A stretch of 28,347 bases of DNA, from positions 1 through 28,347 of the IMG/VR virus record IMGVR_UViG_3300041407_000052; one strand, written 5' to 3'. Every line of letters starts with the position of its first letter. The stretch's first letter is position 1. The stretch comes from a virus. Under the pieces are notes generated by a model. That model saw only the letters and a list, made by a program, of their open reading frames with translations. It was not told the origin of the DNA and made no database searches. A program made the position numbers and the translations under genes. Positions 20,214-25,820 of the stretch are shown piece after piece.

Positions 20214-20229
20214 TGTTTCACGTGAAACA
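20214..20229. promoter_or_regulatory. parS: parS site 2, perfect palindrome
   Basis: TGTTTCACGTGAAACA, identical to the canonical 16-bp ParB recognition palindrome. It lies between the stop of the 20233-20430 gene and the start of the 19997-20203 gene, overlapping no likely coding sequence. Confidence 0.92.
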
Positions 20230-20232
20230 ACT

Positions 20233-20430
20233 TTAAAAGATTATTTCTTGACGAATGATAATGATGTCAGCTACTTCAATCTGTTCTCTTGACCACAACT
20301 CACCATACCACAACTTAGATGTTGCCTCATCATGTGAATCAGTGTGCAACAAATCTAACATGTTGCATTCAAACTGTTCACGTTCGCCTGTACTCTTGTT
20401 ATAGGCTGTGAAAGTTATTTTGGTAATCAT
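20233..20430 (-). CDS. Hypothetical 65-aa acidic protein
   Basis: GGGGG lies upstream of the ATG. It begins with a beta-strand pair (ITKITFTAYNKSTGEREQFE) and ends hydrophobic (VADIIIIRQEIIF). Second gene of the 20665 unit. No family. Confidence 0.7.
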   Translation of the reverse strand: MITKITFTAYNKSTGEREQFECNMLDLLHTDSHDEATSKLWYGELWSREQIEVADIIIIRQEIIF

Positions 20431-20452
20431 GTACGTACCCCCAGTACCTCAA

Positions 20453-20665
20453 TTATTGACCTTTGCACATTTTACCAGCATACATGATGTAACTGGCTTT
20501 ACCTTCTGCGCAAGCTTTAACAGCATTTTCATGTTGCTGAGCTTTGAATACAACAGCATTTGCAGCAACTTCTTTTGCACGGTAATGATCACCAACAACA
20601 GGGGCCACTTGCGAGATTGCCATGATCAGACCAAAGAACAGTGCAATACCGGAAAAGAAGTTCAT
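20453..20665 (-). CDS. 70-aa secreted or membrane-anchored protein
   Basis: The first 22 residues are hydrophobic (MNFFSGIALFFGLIMAISQV), a signal peptide or single membrane helix. The rest is soluble with two Cys (ACAEGKASYIMYAGKMCKGQ) that could form a periplasmic disulfide. Leader AAAGGAATACGCAC before the ATG is the conserved early ribosome-binding leader. Confidence 0.7.
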   Translation of the reverse strand: MNFFSGIALFFGLIMAISQVAPVVGDHYRAKEVAANAVVFKAQQHENAVKACAEGKASYIMYAGKMCKGQ

Positions 20666-20685
20666 GTGCGTATTCCTTTAGTAGT

Positions 20686-20705
20686 GGGAGGCTGTTTCGC
20701 CTCCC
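20686..20705 (-). promoter_or_regulatory. 5' leader hairpin of the 20665 unit
   Basis: Perfect GGGAGGC/GCCTCCC stem, six-base loop, beginning a few bases after the predicted transcription start. Confidence 0.65.
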
Positions 20706-20715
20706 TATGTGTTGT

Positions 20716-20743
20716 ATTCTACAGCTTTTAGAGAAGGTTACAA
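20716..20743 (-). promoter_or_regulatory. Early promoter of the 20665-19997 unit
   Basis: -35 TTGTAA (20738-20743), 16-bp spacer containing CCTTCTCTAAAA, -10 TAGAAT (20716-20721). The -35 lies next to the stop codon of the upstream gene (20747). Confidence 0.75.
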
Positions 20744-20746
20744 GCT

Positions 20747-20917
20747 TTATTTGTAGTTGTTCAAAGCCTTTTGCATGGCTTTATAACCATTGGCTTGCTC
20801 TGTGAGGTTGGAGTATGTGACAACTTTAGTAGCGTCAGCGTGCATCACGGAACCGAAAGGACCATAAACAACGAAACCGTTAGTGCCTTTGATTACTTGA
20901 ATTTGATTAGCGTTCAT
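20747..20917 (-). CDS. Hypothetical 56-aa protein
   Basis: AAGGTGAT precedes the ATG at 20917. Reads MNANQIQVIKGTNGFVVYGP, then a helix (TEQANGYKAMQKALNNYK). It is the only gene between the promoters at 20968 and 20716. Unknown. Confidence 0.65.
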   Translation of the reverse strand: MNANQIQVIKGTNGFVVYGPFGSVMHADATKVVTYSNLTEQANGYKAMQKALNNYK

Positions 20918-20937
20918 ACTATCACCTTGAGCTGTTT

Positions 20938-20957
20938 GAGTGGCTGTCTTGCCTCTC
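20938..20957 (-). promoter_or_regulatory. 5' leader hairpin of the 20917 unit
   Basis: GAGTGGC/GCCTCTC stem with one mismatch and a six-base loop, at the same place as the other leader hairpins. Confidence 0.5.
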
Positions 20958-20967
20958 TATGTGTCCA

Positions 20968-20995
20968 ATTCTACAGTGTTTAGAAAACCATGCAA
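20968..20995 (-). promoter_or_regulatory. Early promoter of the 20917 gene
   Basis: -35 TTGCAT (20990-20995), 16-bp spacer with TTTTCTAAA, -10 TAGAAT (20968-20973). AAAATAA upstream of the -35. Confidence 0.75.
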
Positions 20996-20999
20996 GTAT

Positions 21000-21218
21000 T
21001 ATTTTCAATCTTTTAGAAAAGAATTCATAGGCTCTGTAACGCTCTATAATGCGTTTTGAGCGACGTTATAACCTACCCTTCACACTGCCATGTCTTTTGG
21101 ATTAAAACGTCGTACCAAGAAGCGTGCCAAGTCTGCTCTCTATATTGTATGCTATTATCATGCCAACTAGGAACGTCACCCACTCTCCCTGTTTGTCTCG
21201 TGCTAAATTCCACACCAT
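21000..21218 (-). ncRNA. Non-coding cassette 2 (homologue of cassette 1)
   Basis: About 220 bases between the promoter at 21225-21252 and the promoter at 20968. It shares blocks with cassette 1: TTGGTACGACGTTTTAA (around 21102-21118) and CTCAAAACGC (21051-21060), 57-58 bases apart in both. CGACGTT can pair with AACGTCG to give a long hairpin. A 38-codon frame begins at an ATG exactly at the predicted transcription start (21218) and ends inside the conserved block; coding or non-coding is open. Confidence 0.45.
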
Positions 21219-21224
21219 GACAAT

Positions 21225-21252
21225 ATTCTATCAGTATGTGACTGGAATGCAA
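21225..21252 (-). promoter_or_regulatory. Promoter of non-coding cassette 2
   Basis: -35 TTGCAT (21247-21252), 16-bp spacer, -10 TAGAAT (21225-21230). The first downstream ATG lies seven bases after the -10. Confidence 0.65.
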
Positions 21253-21271
21253 GGAATATTAACACATAGGT

Positions 21272-21295
21272 AAAAGCCCCAATCAAGGGGCTTTC
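21272..21295 (-). terminator. Terminator after the 22163-21297 unit
   Basis: AGCCCC/GGGGCT stem (21275-21292), loop TTGATT, T-run on the minus strand (TTTTA). It follows the stop at 21297 directly. Confidence 0.8.
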
Positions 21296-21296
21296 T

Positions 21297-21434
21297 TCAA
21301 GGTAGACGGTTTGGATTGAAGGTTAATCGATGGGCTAACAATTGTTTGTACAACTGTACTCTATCCGGTGATACCCGTGCATCAATCCAATTACGCATGA
21401 TGTACTTGCGTTTGAGCATTTGAATAGCGTTCAT
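21297..21434 (-). CDS. Hypothetical 45-aa basic protein
   Basis: ATGA overlap with the gene before it. Very basic (IQMLKRKYIMRNWIDARVSP, ending LAHRLTFNPNRLP), likely to contact nucleic acid or an acidic host protein. Last gene before the terminator. Confidence 0.65.
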   Translation of the reverse strand: MNAIQMLKRKYIMRNWIDARVSPDRVQLYKQLLAHRLTFNPNRLP

Positions 21435-21754
21435 CGTAAACCCTTTTCTATGTAGTCAGTATGCCAGTCAATAATGTCCTTCAATGCCTTCTCAGTCCTG
21501 AAACTGTAATCAGTCAGTACCTGATTCCCGTCAAGGTCAAAGGCATAAAACATACTGTTCCACACACCTTTGACAATTTCAATTCGCTTATAGAGTGCTG
21601 TACTCCTTACAAGCTCATACGCTTGAGAAGCGGCATATGTACTGGCTTCTTCTTCGGAATCAAAACAGGTAGACACAAGTAACCCTTTATCTTTACCTGT
21701 AAGCATTCGCAATGACCAGTGTGTGCGGTACTTTTCAATCTTTACTAACAACAT
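21431..21754 (-). CDS. Hypothetical 107-aa protein
   Basis: GGTGAG upstream. Mixed fold: VKIEKYRTHWSLRMLTGKDK, a helix (EEEASTYAASQAYELVRSTA), then strands and a second helix (EKALKDIIDWHTDYIEKG). The pattern of repeated strand-helix units fits an early host-modulating protein but no family is recognised. Confidence 0.7.
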   Translation of the reverse strand: MLLVKIEKYRTHWSLRMLTGKDKGLLVSTCFDSEEEASTYAASQAYELVRSTALYKRIEIVKGVWNSMFYAFDLDGNQVLTDYSFRTEKALKDIIDWHTDYIEKGLR

Positions 21755-21755
21755 G

Positions 21756-22163
21756 TTAGTTACTCACCTTCTGAAGCGTCAAACCAACAATACCACCAGC
21801 GTTATAAATCACACGTTCAATAGTTGTCATTGGAACGTTGCAACACACAGTACCATCAAAATATTGCTCTAGCTCTTTAGGGAATTCACCAGAACAATGC
21901 AGTAGTTCGAACGATTCGTATAACGAATATTGTTGATTGGTTCGTGGCGTGCAGTAATGAAAATCGCTCGCCTGAATGCTAACCCTGTCACCGTTGGCGA
22001 GTTGCAAAGGTGGAACAACACGGACAGAACGAAGCACCCCACTTTTAGTTTGCAGGCTTTCCTGCATCCATGTAGTGAAGTGCTTTTGACTTCCATCCGT
22101 GTATTGAGAAACTACAGCTGGATAGGATTCGTCTTTAGCAATGTACACTTGTTGACCGTTCAT
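21756..22163 (-). CDS. Hypothetical 135-aa protein
   Basis: Conserved early leader AAGGAATACGAAT before the ATG. Beta-rich, no membrane segment (YIAKDESYPAVVSQYTDGSQ; PPLQLANGDRVSIQASDFHY; NAGGIVGLTLQKVSN). First gene behind the promoter at 22191. Unknown. Confidence 0.7.
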   Translation of the reverse strand: MNGQQVYIAKDESYPAVVSQYTDGSQKHFTTWMQESLQTKSGVLRSVRVVPPLQLANGDRVSIQASDFHYCTPRTNQQYSLYESFELLHCSGEFPKELEQYFDGTVCCNVPMTTIERVIYNAGGIVGLTLQKVSN

Positions 22164-22190
22164 ATTCGTATTCCTTGGTTAGTGACACCT

Positions 22191-22218
22191 ATTTTACAGG
22201 CTTTAGAAAAGGTTGCAA
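22191..22218 (-). promoter_or_regulatory. Early promoter of the 22163-21297 unit
   Basis: -35 TTGCAA (22213-22218), 16-bp spacer with CCTTTTCTAAAG, -10 TAAAAT (22191-22196), AAAATAAAG upstream. Confidence 0.8.
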
Positions 22219-22259
22219 GCTTTATTTTCAGACGTTTTGAAAGAAAATGTAGACGAAGG

Positions 22260-22283
22260 AAAGCCCCGACAAAGCGAGGCTTT
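22260..22283 (-). terminator. Terminator after the 23839-22301 unit
   Basis: AAAGCC(T)CG/CGGGGCTTT stem with the recurring CTTTGT loop, then a T-run on the minus strand. It lies directly beyond the third parS site. Confidence 0.75.
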
Positions 22284-22284
22284 G

Positions 22285-22300
22285 TGTTTCACGTGGAACA
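22285..22300. promoter_or_regulatory. parS: parS-like ParB-binding site 3
   Basis: TGTTTCACGTGGAACA, identical to site 1. It sits immediately after the stop codon (22301-22303) of a small gene and before a terminator, the same placement as site 1. Confidence 0.85.
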
Positions 22301-22510
22301 TCACACGGTTATGGTGATTCGTGTTCCTTTGACTTCAAAGTCTAGTAAGAAAAGTTGTAGAAGTTCCTCACGGCTGAAAACTTTTGACGTATAGATGTCA
22401 TGTCGGTTAATGCCAAGATCGGCAACCAACTGTAAAGCCGAAGGACAAGGTTCACGACCTAAGACAATATAGACAGACCATTCAAACTGTGAAACGTCAG
22501 GGTTTGACAT
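22301..22510 (-). CDS. Hypothetical 69-aa protein
   Basis: GAGGTGTAAC before the ATG, one base after the previous stop. Alpha/beta (QFEWSVYIVLGREPCPSALQ, then FSREELLQLFLLDFEVKGT). Last gene of its unit. Unknown. Confidence 0.7.
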   Translation of the reverse strand: MSNPDVSQFEWSVYIVLGREPCPSALQLVADLGINRHDIYTSKVFSREELLQLFLLDFEVKGTRITITV

Positions 22511-22511
22511 G

Positions 22512-22829
22512 TTACACCTCAGTGGTTAGAGCCAGTGCAATTGCCTTATCAAAGGCTGCTAGCACTTCGTCATGCGTGTGACTGTCGTTGTATGGTGCAA
22601 AGGTGCAGTCTTTTGGTATTTCACCTTCCACAACACGCGCTAGAAGCTTAGCAGGCATACCATTAAGAACATCACCATACCAGTCAACACCAACCACTTC
22701 ACCAATGGCACCCAATGAACAATAACAAGTAGGCTCATTCTCAGCCTCTTTTATATAGTCGCCTTGCATCCAATGCAAAGGGTTTTCGATCAAAGCACGA
22801 GCGCTTACCAGAATTTCAGAAGTTTTCAT
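22512..22829 (-). CDS. DUF6197-like protein
   Basis: The ATG at 22829 with GAGGAACGT upstream is chosen over a longer frame. 105 aa with the outline of DUF6197: SARALIENPLHWMQGDY, then CYCSLGAIGEVVG, and near the end PYNDSHTHDEVLAAFDKAI. This family occurs in phages and actinobacteria and has no assigned function. Confidence 0.75.
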   Translation of the reverse strand: MKTSEILVSARALIENPLHWMQGDYIKEAENEPTCYCSLGAIGEVVGVDWYGDVLNGMPAKLLARVVEGEIPKDCTFAPYNDSHTHDEVLAAFDKAIALALTTEV

Positions 22830-22836
22830 ACGTTCC

Positions 22837-23148
22837 TCATTTACTACGAAGTTGATTGATCTTTTGAGTAATAACCTTTGCACTCTCTTTACCACCATGT
22901 TTATCAGGGTGTACGAGTTGCAACAGGCTCTTTAGTTCGTTGTCTGTGAACTGACTACCGGAATGACACGCTAGAAACTGTTGACCACCTTTGGCGTTAA
23001 CATCTCTAACCAGTTCATTCCATCGCTCAAGCAAGCCTTTATATTTAATGTCAAGGTATTCATGCTCACGCTTAAGTTCCCAATATGCATTGGCATTAAT
23101 CTTGCGCTGACGTTCTGACTTGTCGTAAGTTGATTGCCTTACAAACAT
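22837..23148 (-). CDS. J-domain-like protein
   Basis: 103 aa. The C-terminal 40 residues are a minimal J-domain: NELKSLLQLVHPDKHGGKES with the invariant HPD at 80-82, then a helix (AKVITQKINQLRSK). J-domains stimulate the ATPase of DnaK/Hsp70 chaperones. The N-terminal half is a charged helix (KSERQRKINANAYWELKREH) that may bind a client. It probably recruits host DnaK for replication or disarms a host protein. Overlaps the previous gene by ten bases. Confidence 0.75.
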   Translation of the reverse strand: MFVRQSTYDKSERQRKINANAYWELKREHEYLDIKYKGLLERWNELVRDVNAKGGQQFLACHSGSQFTDNELKSLLQLVHPDKHGGKESAKVITQKINQLRSK

Positions 23149-23306
23149 TGGTGCTCAACCTGACGAGTTGAAACAATAGGCAACGCCCATTCATTAATCG
23201 CCAGCTTACCAGCTTCGTTTGCATTACGAGCAGGATATACAACAGCAAATGTAAACTTGTTACCTTGTACACTATCAGTCATTGCAACACGATACATATT
23301 GGACAC
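23139..23306 (-). CDS. Hypothetical 55-aa protein
   Basis: A strong AAGGAG points to the GTG start at 23306 rather than the ATG at 23297. Reads MSNMYRVAMTDSVQGNKFTF and then VYPARNANEAGKLAINEWAL. Unknown. Confidence 0.6.
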   Translation of the reverse strand: MSNMYRVAMTDSVQGNKFTFAVVYPARNANEAGKLAINEWALPIVSTRQVEHQCL

Positions 23307-23316
23307 TTTTATCTCC

Positions 23317-23484
23317 TTAGACTTGTACGATATAACCGAGGGTTTTTAATAGAACAACCGTATTCAAGGTTGTTGCACAGATTAGACCAAACTTAATCAA
23401 ATAGTTTAACCAACTACTTGTAGACCACACAAGAGCAAGAAAAGCAATAATAACTAAGTTCATTATCATAATATACATAACCAT
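23317..23484 (-). CDS. 55-aa two-helix membrane protein
   Basis: AGAAGG lies five bases before the ATG at 23484. Two hydrophobic segments (MNLVIIAFLALVW and LIKFGLICATTLNTVVLL) separated by a short polar loop. It follows a long inverted repeat (23495-23543). Confidence 0.65.
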   Translation of the reverse strand: MVMYIMIMNLVIIAFLALVWSTSSWLNYLIKFGLICATTLNTVVLLKTLGYIVQV

Positions 23485-23494
23485 TACCTTCTAG

Positions 23495-23543
23495 TACATT
23501 GCTCGAAAGTTCTCATTAGTTCTTAGAACTTTCTGACAATGTA
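23495..23543 (-). promoter_or_regulatory. 49-base inverted repeat in front of the 55-aa membrane gene
   Basis: Outer arms TACATTG/CAATGTA and inner arms GAAAGTTCT/AGAACTTTC, separated by symmetric three-base internal loops, with an 11-base apical loop. The downstream Shine-Dalgarno starts seven bases after it, so the fold could regulate translation or process the mRNA. Confidence 0.6.
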
Positions 23544-23544
23544 A

Positions 23545-23739
23545 TTAAACAATACGTTGCACCAACTTCAATGCATTAAGCGCACAACTAACACCGTCGT
23601 CTTTACATATCCAAACAGTATTGTCATGTGCAACTACCATAACAAGATCGTCGGACATAGCTGCATAATCTAGGCTGTTTTCCAGAAGATGCAAGGCTTT
23701 TGCAATATTGAAAACATTAAGAAAGTTATGGGCTTTCAT
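23545..23739 (-). CDS. Hypothetical 64-aa protein
   Basis: Starts one base after the previous stop. Contains a helix (NVFNIAKALHLLENSLDYAA) and beta strands with one Cys pair (VWICKDDGVSCALNALKLVQ). Unknown. Confidence 0.65.
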   Translation of the reverse strand: MKAHNFLNVFNIAKALHLLENSLDYAAMSDDLVMVVAHDNTVWICKDDGVSCALNALKLVQRIV

Positions 23740-23740
23740 A

Positions 23741-23839
23741 TTAAACCGCCGTCGCCAAGATGGAACCATAGTTAATCATAGCAAACAGAGCTACAGTAAT
23801 CAGTACACCAACAGGAAGTGCAACCATATATTTGTTCAT
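23741..23839 (-). CDS. 32-aa single-pass membrane microprotein
   Basis: First gene behind the promoter at 23892. One membrane helix (VALPVGVLITVALFAMIN). An in-frame ATG at 23854 would add five residues. No strong Shine-Dalgarno (GATGAGA). Confidence 0.5.
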   Translation of the reverse strand: MNKYMVALPVGVLITVALFAMINYGSILATAV

Positions 23840-23859
23840 GATAATGTTTCTCATCTTGA

Positions 23860-23879
23860 GGAGAAAACCATTTCTCTCC
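23860..23879 (-). promoter_or_regulatory. 5' leader hairpin of the 23839 unit
   Basis: GGAGA/TCTCC stem between promoter and first gene. Confidence 0.5.
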
Positions 23880-23891
23880 TTCTTGTCCTCA

Positions 23892-23919
23892 ATTCTACAC
23901 CAGTTAGAGAAGGTGTCAA
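23892..23919 (-). promoter_or_regulatory. Early promoter of the 23839-22301 unit
   Basis: -35 TTGACA (23914-23919), 16-bp spacer with CCTTCTCTAAC, -10 TAGAAT (23892-23897). Overlaps the stop of the upstream gene. Confidence 0.85.
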
Positions 23920-24107
23920 CCTTTATTTTGCATTCTTTTCATCTGGTGTCGTCTGTCTATTGCCGAAAAGGTATTAGCATTTAACCGCCGTTTGTCAACC
24001 CTTTCAGTAGTCCAATACCCATCAAGGTACATGAGAATACCAACCGCAACAGCTGAACCAATGATGATAATGATTATCAGTTGTGCAAACTGTTCCCAAG
24101 GCATCAT
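23916..24107 (-). CDS. 63-aa single-pass membrane protein
   Basis: A run of six Ile leads into one membrane helix (QLIIIIIIGSAVAVGILMYL); the rest is basic (RVDKRRLNANTFSAIDRRHQ) and probably cytoplasmic. ATGA overlap with the lipoprotein-like gene upstream, so the two may act together at the envelope. Confidence 0.7.
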   Translation of the reverse strand: MMPWEQFAQLIIIIIIGSAVAVGILMYLDGYWTTERVDKRRLNANTFSAIDRRHQMKRMQNKG

Positions 24108-24355
24108 GGTGCATCATCCTCTACAATCTCTTTCGTTTCCATTTCAAGCGAGACGATTTCGAAAACAGTCTCACCAATCTTAAACTCTGTGAGCCAATCG
24201 GTCAACAACTTTTCATCGCCCCACGAGGCTAGAAAACGATCATCTTGTGCATGGGTGTTAGTGTTCGCATCTTGCACGTTCTGTGCTGTATCTATCACAT
24301 AGTCATTACAAGCTGACATTGTACAAACTACAGCAATGGTTGCCCATATTGACAT
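24104..24355 (-). CDS. Lipoprotein-like 83-aa protein
   Basis: AGGTGA before the ATG. The N-terminus (MSIWATIAVVCTMSACNDYV) has a hydrophobic core ending in a lipobox-like M-S-A-C (Cys16), consistent with an early lipoprotein. The rest is acidic and soluble (ETVFEIVSLEMETKEIVEDD). Early phage lipoproteins often block superinfection at the receptor; no such evidence here. Confidence 0.6.
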   Translation of the reverse strand: MSIWATIAVVCTMSACNDYVIDTAQNVQDANTNTHAQDDRFLASWGDEKLLTDWLTEFKIGETVFEIVSLEMETKEIVEDDAP

Positions 24356-24413
24356 CTTGTCACCTATTGTTAGTTGGTTATTCCTACTGACTTAGCCCAA
24401 TTAAGGGCTTTTA

Positions 24414-24647
24414 TCACTTGTGTGATTCTACAGGAACAAAACCCATGTCGCAAAGTAAACAGTATGTTTCCTGCATCAGTTGAGATTGTTCATCCTTACC
24501 AAATGCCAACCAAAACTCACGACCTACGCAATCAGCAAAGGACTCATCACCAGCGGTCCCATCGATCAACCGATATCGATATGCAGCCGCTTCCATGATG
24601 TCAGCAAGCTTTGCAAGCTTTGTATCTTTTTCATCAAGTGGTAACAT
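24414..24647 (-). CDS. Hypothetical 77-aa protein
   Basis: Textbook early cassette: promoter, leader hairpin, AAAGGAGATACGAAC, ATG. Helical, acidic (DTKLAKLADIMEAAAYRYRL, then SQLMQETYCLLCDMGFVPVE). Unknown. Confidence 0.7.
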   Translation of the reverse strand: MLPLDEKDTKLAKLADIMEAAAYRYRLIDGTAGDESFADCVGREFWLAFGKDEQSQLMQETYCLLCDMGFVPVESHK

Positions 24648-24662
24648 GTTCGTATCTCCTTT

Positions 24663-24680
24663 GGGAGAACAATTTCTCCC
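24663..24680 (-). promoter_or_regulatory. 5' leader hairpin of the 24647 unit
   Basis: Perfect GGGAGAA/TTCTCCC stem, CAAT loop region (24670-24673). Confidence 0.65.
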
Positions 24681-24692
24681 TTCTTGACGCCC

Positions 24693-24720
24693 ATTCTACA
24701 GGCTTTAGAAAAGGTGTCAA
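24693..24720 (-). promoter_or_regulatory. Early promoter of the 24647-23916 unit
   Basis: -35 TTGACA (24715-24720), 16-bp spacer with CCTTTTCTAAAG, -10 TAGAAT (24693-24698). Confidence 0.85.
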
Positions 24721-24724
24721 GCGT

Positions 24725-24895
24725 TTATTTTGTTTCTTTTTCTGGTGGTTTTGATGGGTTGGTATCACCACAACCAGTACAGCAATATCCACGTTTCACA
24801 GCGGAACCACATTTCTTACACTGTGTGATAATCAGATACTTATGAGCTAGGTTAATCACTGAGCGTGTCCACTCTTTAGAGCCGTGTTCGATCAT
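24725..24895 (-). CDS. 56-aa zinc-ribbon protein
   Basis: GAGGTGTAAC before the ATG at 24895. Cys pairs CKKC and CCTGC (about 26-42) form a zinc ribbon after a helical start (WTRSVINLAHKYL). Pro/Lys-rich tail. Last gene of its unit. Confidence 0.65.
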   Translation of the reverse strand: MIEHGSKEWTRSVINLAHKYLIITQCKKCGSAVKRGYCCTGCGDTNPSKPPEKETK

Positions 24896-24906
24896 GTTAC
24901 ACCTCA

Positions 24907-25152
24907 TTAGTCTGGTTTAAATTTACAAAGAATGTGAGACGGTGCAATAAACTGAAGCGCATAACACTGTGCATCTTGCAAGGTTTTGAATGGTTTAAAC
25001 TCCCAATCAACACCAACGCCACCAGAGTGTGTACTAACTTCAAAACAGCAACCTCTAAACACTGGTGTTTCACTTTCGTATATACGTGCTATACGATCAA
25101 CAGGAAGGTTGTACACATGGCTATTGCTTGAGTATGTGCAAAGCTTTTTCAT
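24907..25152 (-). CDS. Hypothetical 81-aa protein
   Basis: ATGA overlap sets the start at 25152. Contains CTYSSNSHVYNLPVDRIARI, GGVGVDWEFKPF and a helix TLQDAQCYALQFIA resembling the 'F-x-x-L-x-x-A' helix of neighbours. Unknown. Confidence 0.65.
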   Translation of the reverse strand: MKKLCTYSSNSHVYNLPVDRIARIYESETPVFRGCCFEVSTHSGGVGVDWEFKPFKTLQDAQCYALQFIAPSHILCKFKPD

Positions 25153-25397
25153 GGCTGTGCTACCTCTACACTCTCTTCTGTGTTCTCTACAACAGTTGAC
25201 AGGTTGTTGAACCATGTTGCATAAGCGCGTTTACCCATCTTGCGTTCAAGTGCGTCATTCATGGCGTCAAACAGCACAGAAGGCCATTGTGGGTTAATCC
25301 AGTCAGCTTTAATACTCTCTTGTAGACCATCAACGCTCATGCTCATAGCGCTGTTACGCAAAGCTACACGGTGTTTCTTGTATTCACGAATATCCAT
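25149..25397 (-). CDS. Hypothetical 82-aa helical protein
   Basis: GAGGT at suitable spacing favours the ATG at 25397 over 25418. Helical (REYKKHRVALRNSAMSMSVD, then WPSVLFDAMNDALERKMGKR). No family. The 87 bases upstream hold no gene. Confidence 0.65.
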   Translation of the reverse strand: MDIREYKKHRVALRNSAMSMSVDGLQESIKADWINPQWPSVLFDAMNDALERKMGKRAYATWFNNLSTVVENTEESVEVAQP

Positions 25398-25484
25398 TTG
25401 GCAAACCTCATTCATCAATTAAGTATATAAAAGAGTCATCCGGCAGCTACTGCGAACTTTCATGCTGTCTTGTACGGTGTTAGA

Positions 25485-25817
25485 TTAGCACGTTTGGGAC
25501 TGTTGTACACTACCATTCGTCGGTGTTTTAAGGAACACTGACATCAGTTGTGGGCAGGTACGACGACGATACAGACGAGGAGGACGACCAACGCCGCAAC
25601 CATCCTCTAAACTACCTTGTGTGCTTATCAGCTTACCAATGTACTCAAGCCTTACCAGTTCATTGCTGACAGCCTTGGACACATCAACGCCGTCTAAGCT
25701 CGTGTGCTTCTCTTTAAGGTCGTATATCACATCTGCTACAGACCATTGCGTCTGTACTGTTCCGGCAAGCCACAGAGCCACACAGGACCGTACAAACGGT
25801 GTATGTTCGTTTGCCAT
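25485..25817 (-). CDS. Winged-helix DNA-binding-like protein
   Basis: 110 aa. A helix-turn-helix with wing can be read: WSVADVIYDLKEKHTSLDGV, recognition-like helix SKAVSNELVRLEYIGKL, then a basic wing GRPPRLYRRR. Likely a transcription regulator of early genes or a host-regulator mimic. AAAGGAAG before the ATG. No ligand domain. Confidence 0.65.
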   Translation of the reverse strand: MANEHTPFVRSCVALWLAGTVQTQWSVADVIYDLKEKHTSLDGVDVSKAVSNELVRLEYIGKLISTQGSLEDGCGVGRPPRLYRRRTCPQLMSVFLKTPTNGSVQQSQTC

Positions 25818-25820
25818 GGT

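Noticed and set aside
20204-20230. Extension of the 20203 gene to a TTG start giving MFHVKQ
   Set aside because: The extra codons are just the parS palindrome; a good Shine-Dalgarno sits before the ATG at 20203.
24066-24078. Perfect GATAAT-G-ATTATC palindrome resembling a Fur site
   Set aside because: It lies inside a gene and is the direct result of codons for the six-Ile run of a membrane protein.
24395-24408. GCCC/GGGC hairpin followed by T on the plus strand as a terminator
   Set aside because: No plus-strand gene ends here; on the minus strand it has no T-run and is at most a leader hairpin.
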